From contig SEMN01000456.1 of NCBI GenBank assembly GCA_005408345.1, positions 62,001 to 126,000 of the forward strand: a stretch of 64,000 nt of DNA. The letters are read 5' to 3'. The DNA is from Macquaria australasica (Eukaryota; Chordata; Actinopteri; Centrarchiformes; Percichthyidae). A program made the position numbers and the translations under genes. Of the stretch, positions 57,428 to 64,000 are shown one piece after another (the first letter of the stretch is position 1; every line of letters begins with the position of its first letter). The notes below the pieces were generated by a model. It had not been told where the DNA came from. It made no database searches and saw nothing but the letters and a program-made list of their open reading frames with translations.

Positions 57428-57880
57428 ATAGCCTGCTGGAGCTCCAGCTGTAGCTAAGCTCAAATGTGGAATTACGTGAATGTGATGGACATTAATACAA
57501 GGAAATTATGATTTTACAAACAAAGAAAGCATGTGACGGCATGTTTTTTTTTTGTGATTTCTGAAAATGAAGTGAAAGGAGATGTGTAGTAAAAATACAG
57601 ACTCTTTGACAGCCAGTCAGTCATGGATGAAGATCCCAATAGCAGAAGCTTATTAACACCGTTAAACAACTTCTAGGTTGGTCAGACTCACAGATGCATT
57701 TTTTTTTTTTTTTTTTTGAGAAAAGGTACATGTGTCCTCTTTCTGTTCAATAAAAATAGTCAAAATAACCCCAAACTTTTGGCTGCAGCAGGATGTAAAG
57801 TAACATCACTACCATCGTTATCGACCCATCTTCAGTCAAACCCTCATATTACCTACATCCCAACTCTCAGCATCTTCTCC
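57428..57880. other. Non-coding DNA with T-run
   Basis: T19 run at 57699-57717. Nothing else recognised. Confidence 0.5.
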
Positions 57881-58110
57881 TCCAGCCTTCAATCCATTAT
57901 CCTCCTCTCCCTCGTTCCCTTTATCCTCACCCAACCTCACCCTCTCAGTTGTCTTTGTGAAAACTTTCTCTCCTCCTGTCTCTCTTGATATTGATCCCCT
58001 CTCTGCCTATCCATCCATCCATCCAGCTCTCTCTCTCACCCCTCCTCTCTCCCTCTATTGATCCTTCCCTCCCTCTCTCTCTCTCTCTGCTTGCTGCTAT
58101 CTGGCTCGTC
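57881..58110. repeat. Pyrimidine-rich tract with CATC units
   Basis: CTC-rich DNA with CATCCATCCATC at 58010-58025 and CTCTCT at 58074-58088. It produces the serine/proline-rich frames here. Confidence 0.7.
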
Positions 58111-58234
58111 CTTTGTCTTCTTATCGAGGTTTCAGGGTTTATTCTGGCTGCTGTTATTGACTGGCCTCTCGCTCCACGGCCAACTAATGCATCCCTAATC
58201 CCACCTTTGTTACTCTGGAATGTTCTCTCTCTCT

Positions 58235-58242
58235 CTCACACA

Positions 58243-58276
<34 letters not shown>

Positions 58277-58395
58277 ATGCCACTGCATAAGTGTGTGTAA
58301 GGTAAAAAGGGGCCACGAGGATGTTGATCGCAGCTTTCTATTTGTTGGGAAAGCCATCTATCAATCAAAAAGGGCCCGCTGTCTGTGTGTTTTTG

Positions 58396-58437
<42 letters not shown>
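58235..58437. repeat. CA array, then TA/GT compound array
   Basis: (CA)n at 58235-58274, (TA)n at 58396-58410, continuing as (GT)n to 58437. Confidence 0.9.
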
Positions 58438-58442
<5 letters not shown>

Positions 58443-58847
58443 GTGAGCGTGCACGTGGGTCTTGAGTGACAGGCCGAATCGTGGCTGAGGACGTTTGATA
58501 AGCTTGTATTGTCGGTCGTCGGTCCCCCTCCTTCCCCACCCTCCACACCTCCACCTCGATAAGAAATACATTCGACTAGAGCTGATAACGGTGTCAGGAG
58601 CCGCAAAGCCCCACTCTAAAGACACACACACACACACACGACGCCACGGGAGAGGTGTCTTTCTTCAAACACCTTGGCTGTAAATGATACTCTCAACAAA
58701 CAGGGACGACAACTCAGGAAAAAAAAACAGATTCAGATATCGTTTGTGTGTGTGTGTGACAGACGGTGTGTTTGTAGGGAGAATGATGTGCGATATGGTT
58801 GGAGGATATGCTATAGGCTTATTGAATAAGGCCTTAGTGATAGCCCC

Positions 58848-58849
<2 letters not shown>
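58438..58849. other. Non-coding DNA with a short CA run
   Basis: CA run at 58622-58639; otherwise mixed-composition DNA, possibly regulatory around 58470-58620. No gene. Confidence 0.45.
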
Positions 58850-58883
<34 letters not shown>

Positions 58884-58991
58884 TGTGTGTTGTGAACAGC
58901 AGAGAAAGAATACAGTAATAGGCTTAGAGTGGCTGAGGCAGAGTGTCAGACTTAACAAACAACATGCTGCTCTCAAAGACTGACTGACAGC

Positions 58992-59055
<64 letters not shown>
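58850..59055. repeat. Two TG arrays
   Basis: (GT)n at 58850-58880 and a 60-bp (TG)n at 58996-59055. Confidence 0.92.
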
Positions 59056-59057
<2 letters not shown>

Positions 59058-59822
59058 AGCATGAATGTTGCGTCTGATTCAGGTCTAGGTTGAACACATG
59101 TTGTACATCTTTGTCCCAATACACAGCAGGTTTTTACAATCAGATCTTTTTCAAAACGTCGTCACCGCTGTTTGAAACGTTCCTCACGAAGGTTAAAGGT
59201 CATCGCCACCCCATCACCAGGCAAATGAAACTGCAGGCCAAAAAAAAGTGTTATAATCACCTCAGAGATGTCATTACAAAGTAAAGGCATGTCGTCGCTG
59301 TGAGTAGAAGTTTGATGACGCGTCATCACTGCGACAAAAATGTCACCATCATGAGTGGGAATGTCATCAGCAATGACAAAAATGCAAATGCAATGATGTG
59401 AGCGGAAACTTTTCCTGTCTAGACCAGTTTTTAAAGTGTGAATTGTAAATGCACCCTCCGGATTTCCAGACTTGACCCTGAGATTGGAGATGTGAAGTCT
59501 GCTTTTACAAAATTCTTTTTCTAGTTTTAGTACTTTTTGCCACTTGAGACTGTAAGTATTGCAGGGAGCAGACACTTTGTTTATTTGATGTTAAATGTGC
59601 TGAGCGGTAAATGCCAAAAATGTAAAAAATCTGATGGTTTCAGGTTCTCAATAAAGTGAGGATTGGCTGCTTTTCTTGGTCTTACATCATAATATATTAA
59701 ATTATTTGGGGGGTTTTAGACATTTGTTGTACTCTAGGATATTGTGATGGGCATTTTTCACTTTGTTTCTGATGTTTATAGATTAACCAACGGTTACACT
59801 GGTAATGAAAAGAATCGTTAGT
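59056..59822. other. Non-coding DNA
   Basis: GTCATC/GACGACG-type repeats of low order at 59270-59400. A minus-strand 137-codon frame (59162-59575) has no motif and is not called. Confidence 0.45.
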
Positions 59823-60697
59823 TAAGATAAGATAAGATAAGATAAGATAAGCCTTTATTGTCCCACAGCGGGGAAATTTTTAGCGTTGCAGCAGCCAGCA
59901 AAAGTGTCATATATAGAAATACAATAAAAATAAATAGAAAAATAGTCCTATACACAGTATAGACAGAAATAAATAATAGAGTGACTGAGTGCAGTTGTAA
60001 GTATGAACAAATAGATAAGATAAAAATATTGCACATATATAATATACATGTATATGAAAAATATTTCACAGCAACATATGAAGTAGATAACATCATGAAT
60101 ACAATATATGTATGAAGATAATGCACAGCAGTAGATGAAGTATAGTAGTGAATAGTCTGCACACTGACAGTCAAGTGTAGATTACCGGGAGTTGTACTGA
60201 TTATAGAGTCTGACAGCAGCAGGCAGAAAGGACCTACGGTACCTCTCCTTCAGACACCGCGGGTGGAGCAGCCGGTCGCTGAAGGAGCTGCCCAGTGCTG
60301 AAAGAGTGACATGTAGGGGGTGGGAAGTGTTCTCCAGTAGTGATGATAGCTTGGCCACCATTCTCCTGCCTCCCACCACCTCCACTGGGTCCAGAGGGCA
60401 TCCAAGGACAGAGCTGGCCTTCTTAATCAGTCTGTCCAGTCTCTTCCTATCCCTGGAAGAGATGTCACTGGCCCAACAGGTCACCCCATACAAGACAGCT
60501 GATGCCACCACAGAGTCATAGAAAGTCCTCAGGAGCGCCCCCTGCACTCCAAAAGACCTTAGTCTCCTGAGCAAAAAGAGACGGCTCTGGCCCTTTTTAA
60601 ACAGAGCGTCCGTATTGTCTGACCAGTCCAGTTTGCTGTTCAAGTGAACACCCAGATACTTGTACGATCTCACAATCTCAATGTACTTATTGCAGTC
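59823..60697 (-). mobile_element. 5'-truncated LINE (non-LTR retrotransposon)
   Basis: Minus-strand copy holding the C-terminal part of ORF2 (60182-60697), about 360 bp of 3' untranslated DNA, an AATAAA (59854-59859) and a tail of TTATC units (59823-59850) in place of poly(A). Truncation at about 60697 is typical of aborted target-primed reverse transcription. The tail type suggests an L2/CR1/Rex-like fish family; not proven. Confidence 0.75.
60182..60697 (-). pseudogene. LINE ORF2 C-terminal fragment
   Basis: About 172 codons in one open frame, ending TAA at 60182. It contains YKYLGVHLNSKLDW, LRRLRSFGVQ, SVVASAVLYGVTCW and LIKKASSVLG, followed by LSALGSSFSDRLLHPRC. These belong to the region after the reverse-transcriptase thumb of fish LINE ORF2 proteins. 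The frame enters from upstream without a start codon (a TAG lies at 60698-60700), so it is a fragment. The catalytic core is absent. Confidence 0.8.
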
Positions 60698-60700
60698 CTA

Positions 60701-61391
60701 AATGTACTACATGTACAGAGAACATGTCTTTCTCTCATGAGAGGTTCTGTAACACCACAAGCTAGACTCTGCATGGACTAAACTTAATTATATCAGACTT
60801 AAGCAAACACAAGACAATACTTACAATAAGGAAATTATTTGAAATTAACTTTTTGGATGACCAGCCATAGAAGCTGATACATATCACCGTCTCAGTTTCA
60901 GACTGCGTGAGTCTGCACAGAGCGTGGGTTACGTTTCCCTGCCTCTGCTGTTGAGCTTTGGCTCTTTTATGGTAGCATTATTGGAAGATGACGTGGGGAA
61001 TACATCACTACTGATCTTTGTACATTTAAGATACCAAGATGGCAAAGCGTTTATAATTTATTCAATAATTCAAAAACATCCCTGTCTGAAAAAAAAATAA
61101 AACATGCTTACAGTACTGTAAGCTAAATTCCCCCAGTGTTGACTTGACCTAATAGGCTGTTTCATATTTCTTCTATATGTAGGACATCCCAAATTCTGAC
61201 TTGTAATCTAATGTTTTATAGAGTCACTTTTGCTGTTGCTACTGTTGAGTATCGTGCCACTTTACAGCTCTGATACTTTTGATTACATAGAGTTGGGTGA
61301 CCTCAGCAAATTATCATTGTAGCTCCACCCGACTTCGACCCAAGGTCCAGCCAGTCAGAGTAACTCAAAACACCTGTGTGCGCTGAGAGGG
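60701..61391. other. Non-coding DNA
   Basis: Nothing recognised. Confidence 0.5.
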
Positions 61392-61399
61392 CCTGTAAG
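61392..61399. repeat. 8-bp target duplication, left (CCTGTAAG)
   Basis: Repeated exactly at 61879-61886; it brackets the MITE between. Confidence 0.9.
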
Positions 61400-61878
61400 C
61401 AGAGATGGAAGAAGTACTCAGATCTTTTGCTTGAGTAAAAGCAGCAATACCACAGTGTAGAAATACTCAAGTAAAAGTCCTGCATTCAAAATTAGTAAAA
61501 GTAAAAGTACAAAAGTATATCAGCATCAAAATATACTAAAAATACCAAAAGTAAAAGTACTCATTATGCAGAATGGCTCATTTGAGAATAATGTATATTA
61601 TGTTGTTGTATTATAATTATTAATGTATTAGTGTGTACATCATTTTAATGTTACAGCTGGTAAAGGTGGGACAGATGTTAGTTACTTGTTGATTTATTAT
61701 ATGTTGTATAATTAATCTGAATCTGCAAAGAAACTAAACGTAAAGAGTAAAAAGTACACTGTTTGCCTCATAGTGGAGTAGAAATAGAAAGTAGCAGAAA
61801 AAAGAAATACTCAAGTACTTCAAAATTGTACTTAAGTACAGTACTTGAGTAAATATACTTAGTTACTTTTCACCATTG
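61400..61878. mobile_element. hAT-type MITE with perfect 8-bp TSD
   Basis: 479 bp. Left end CAGAGATGGAAGAAGTACTC; the right end, reverse-complemented, is CAATGGTGAAAAGTAACT, giving imperfect inverted ends. The interior is rich in AGTAAAAGTA and ACTCAAGTA words, typical of a well-known teleost element. The perfect 8-bp duplication CCTGTAAG fits hAT transposition. It encodes nothing. A partial relative lies at 31627-31808. Confidence 0.85.
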
Positions 61879-61886
61879 CCTGTAAG
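61879..61886. repeat. 8-bp target duplication, right (CCTGTAAG)
   Basis: Exact match to 61392-61399. Confidence 0.9.
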
Positions 61887-62959
61887 AGACACATGTATGT
61901 GGGGATTTGAGGAATTTGGTTTTAAACATATATACATGTATAACCATCCTTCTGCAGTGATGACTCCTCATTTCTGTTTAGGCTATTGACACTACAGAGA
62001 GTCACTCAGGTTTATGAAACAGCTTCAAGAATATCATTTTAGCTTGATTCAATAAAGACTATGACTATAGATTATACAGTAAATATACTGCAGTGGCTGT
62101 TTGGTTTAAGTGTGAGAAAGTTTTGTGATACAAAAAATCCCCCAAAACAGCATTTATTTAGTTGTTTTATTTGGTTAAACGTGATAAAATCTAGGGGCTG
62201 TAAACTTGTTTCAGTTACAGATTGTATAAAATGCAATATACATATTTACTGATTGGACAACAGTAGCTGAACGTTTCCATGTTTTATCCTCATTTTTAGG
62301 ATTGCTAAATAAACTGCTGGTAAAACAGGTAAACATGCTCATGACAAATTCATCAGTAGGTGTCTTTAGATGAATAAAACATTACAAAATGAGTCAATCA
62401 TGCAATATTGACTTCAAAGTTTTACACTGATATAATAGGAAACTATCATGGACACAAAGAACATAAAGGTGATAAATTAAGATGAAAACATCAGACTTTA
62501 AGAAAAAAAACTAAATTAAATACATTTATGTTGATGCTTAAAAGTTGCAATGCAATAAAAACTAGATAAGTAAGATATCACTTATAAAAACTAAAATGTG
62601 TTCAGAAATGAGTTAGCAACATCAATATGTTGGATATTCGCTTCAGAAAAAGAAAAGACGTAGAGAGATGGAGTAAAAAAAAACCCAAAAAAACCAACAA
62701 CATTTGCACAAGTCGTCCATTACCGCAGTGAAAGAACAGTGACCTGTGAAGAGATTTCAGGAATAGGGCCGGAGCACGAAGGAGATAAAGGAGGAAAAAG
62801 AGAGAAAGCGAAGAAAAGATAAAGAAAGACTGAAATTACCAGAGGGCAGGAGAAAAGAGGGTTATTGTACATGTGCATTAACAGGGTGTATGATGAAGTT
62901 AGTTTTTTTGTGTTGTGTGCAGTGACTAGGGGCTAAGGAGTCAGGAAGAGAGAGGGGGG
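61887..62959. other. Non-coding DNA, AT-rich then purine-rich
   Basis: No gene. Purine-rich tract at 62770-62860 and a G10 run near 62954. Confidence 0.55.
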
Positions 62960-62969
62960 GGGGGAAATC

Positions 62970-63450
62970 AATGGCAAATTACACGCGCCTGGCTGGCCCA
63001 TTGTACAGTATAGCTGCTATATCCTAAAGAAGACACTTCCAAGATGATGCAGCCAAATGGTGGATGGACTCCAAGATCATTTTTATTGATTTTGAGGGGC
63101 CGTCAATAGCGGCGGGGGAGGGAAGAGGAGGAGGTGAGTGCGAGTGTGTGCGTTGTAGGTTGGGATGCGTGTCACAGGGCCAATACAATACCCCCAGACC
63201 CCAGCTCTTTGTCCTTGTCCACACATTAACAACACACCCTGTCCCACTGCTTTTCATTTACATTAGTGCCTGGATGGGCGAGCGAAGGACACAGACACAG
63301 AGAGAAAGAGAGAGAGAGGGTTTTCCATTAAAGAATTGGTCCGGCAGCAGATGCCGGCATTGTTTGGGTTCGGGAGCCCAGAAATATTTGGTATTGGGGC
63401 TGATGATGTGAACGTCAGTGGCGTCATCAGAGCTAATAGGTGTAACGCTG
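62970..63450. promoter_or_regulatory. Candidate conserved non-coding element
   Basis: Complex block with AAATCAATGGCAAATTACAC, CGTCAATAGCGG, GAACGTCAGTGGCGTCATCA (two CRE-like half sites) and GAGCTAATAGG. A GA run (63300-63318) interrupts it. Inference only. Confidence 0.28.
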
Positions 63451-64000
63451 TTATGAAGATTGGATTTTATGGTGTGTGAGAAAAGAGAGAGAAAGCAGAG
63501 TGATTTTTAGTTCTTTGAAATGACTGAAGTCCAATAGAGTCGAGCTGTGTTGAAGTCTGGAGCCCTTAAATTGTCCAAAAAAAAAAAAAGCCAAAGTCAT
63601 CCAAAAAGCTTTTTTATCACTCTTTGTGGAGCCTTTTTTATCTGGATGTGATCAGAGTCAGACACACAAAACTGTGTTTAAAAAAGGATAAATTAGAAAG
63701 TGAAAAACATACAGTTGGCATCTGTCATTCTATATAAATGGCATCAATACTCACTCATGTTTTAATACAATTGAAATATGTCAGCATCGTTAATTTCACT
63801 GTGAATTTAAAGATGTAATGTCTACAATCCTTTAATGTTTCATATTTGAGTTCTGTATGTTCAGGGCAGCTTTCAGTGGGAAATAATCCAGCAACTGGTT
63901 GTTACACTGGCTGACTGAATAATGAGCTTCTCTCTGTGTGTGTTACATGATAAACCGTGGCAGCGTGTGATTTTGATTCTATTAGACAGTGTGTGTGTGT
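63451..64000. other. Non-coding DNA to window end
   Basis: A13 run near 63578 and a GT run beginning at 63990 that is cut by the window edge. No gene seen. Confidence 0.5.

Noticed and set aside
59162..59575. 137-codon minus-strand frame
   Set aside because: No motif; lies in DNA with GTCATC-type low-order repeats.

Overview
This window looks like non-coding chromosomal DNA of a teleost fish, probably a percomorph. The grounds are very abundant (CA)n and (CT)n microsatellites, dispersed repeats of fish type (tRNA-derived SINE, several LINE 3' tails, hAT-like MITEs) and one full-length BEL/Pao LTR retrotransposon. All family names come from recognising motifs by eye; no database search was possible. 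I found no host protein-coding gene and no tRNA or rRNA gene. Almost all short open frames are microsatellites read as protein, or chance frames in AT-rich DNA. The window could be a gene desert or the inside of a very large intron.

Layout. 1-11.5 kb: non-coding DNA with two candidate conserved blocks (2.1-2.5 and 4.2-4.5 kb), a SINE-like pair with a nested LINE tail (2.9-3.4 kb), a dispersed repeat at 5.1-5.5 kb and TG/CA arrays at 6.8, 8.6-9.0 and 10.6-10.9 kb. 11.5-24.5 kb: an element with nested inverted repeats (11.54-12.04 kb), a tRNA-derived SINE (14.9 kb), more microsatellites and candidate regulatory blocks, and a MITE with a 6-bp target duplication (23.3-23.6 kb). 24-34.5 kb: LINE tails, a TAGTGATGGG-type MITE (26.9-27.3 kb), a TAAT-rich block (30.9-31.2 kb), a perfect 15-bp-arm hairpin (32.43 kb) and a G-rich tract (32.9-33.3 kb).

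34,552-41,402 (minus strand): an apparently intact, very young BEL/Pao retrotransposon of 6,851 bp. Its two 530-bp LTRs are identical by eye, it has a 5-bp target duplication (ATGAC), and it carries one uninterrupted 1,899-residue Gag-Pol frame: Gag, zinc knuckles, aspartic protease, reverse transcriptase, RNase H, integrase and a C-terminal DUF5641-like domain. No env was seen. It is the only convincing complete gene here.

41.4-64 kb: non-coding DNA again. It holds a second SINE copy (49.6 kb), a 93-bp CT array (48.8 kb), large candidate regulatory clusters (51.7-52.6 and 54.5-55.8 kb), a second copy of the 6-bp-TSD MITE in the opposite orientation (53.3-53.6 kb), a decayed LINE 3' end (56.2-56.9 kb), a 5'-truncated LINE with the C-terminal part of ORF2 (59.8-60.7 kb) and a hAT-type MITE with a perfect 8-bp target duplication (61.4-61.9 kb).

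The non-autonomous elements have no transposase here and would depend on enzymes encoded elsewhere. The BEL element appears to carry everything it needs, although a usual primer-binding site was not recognised.
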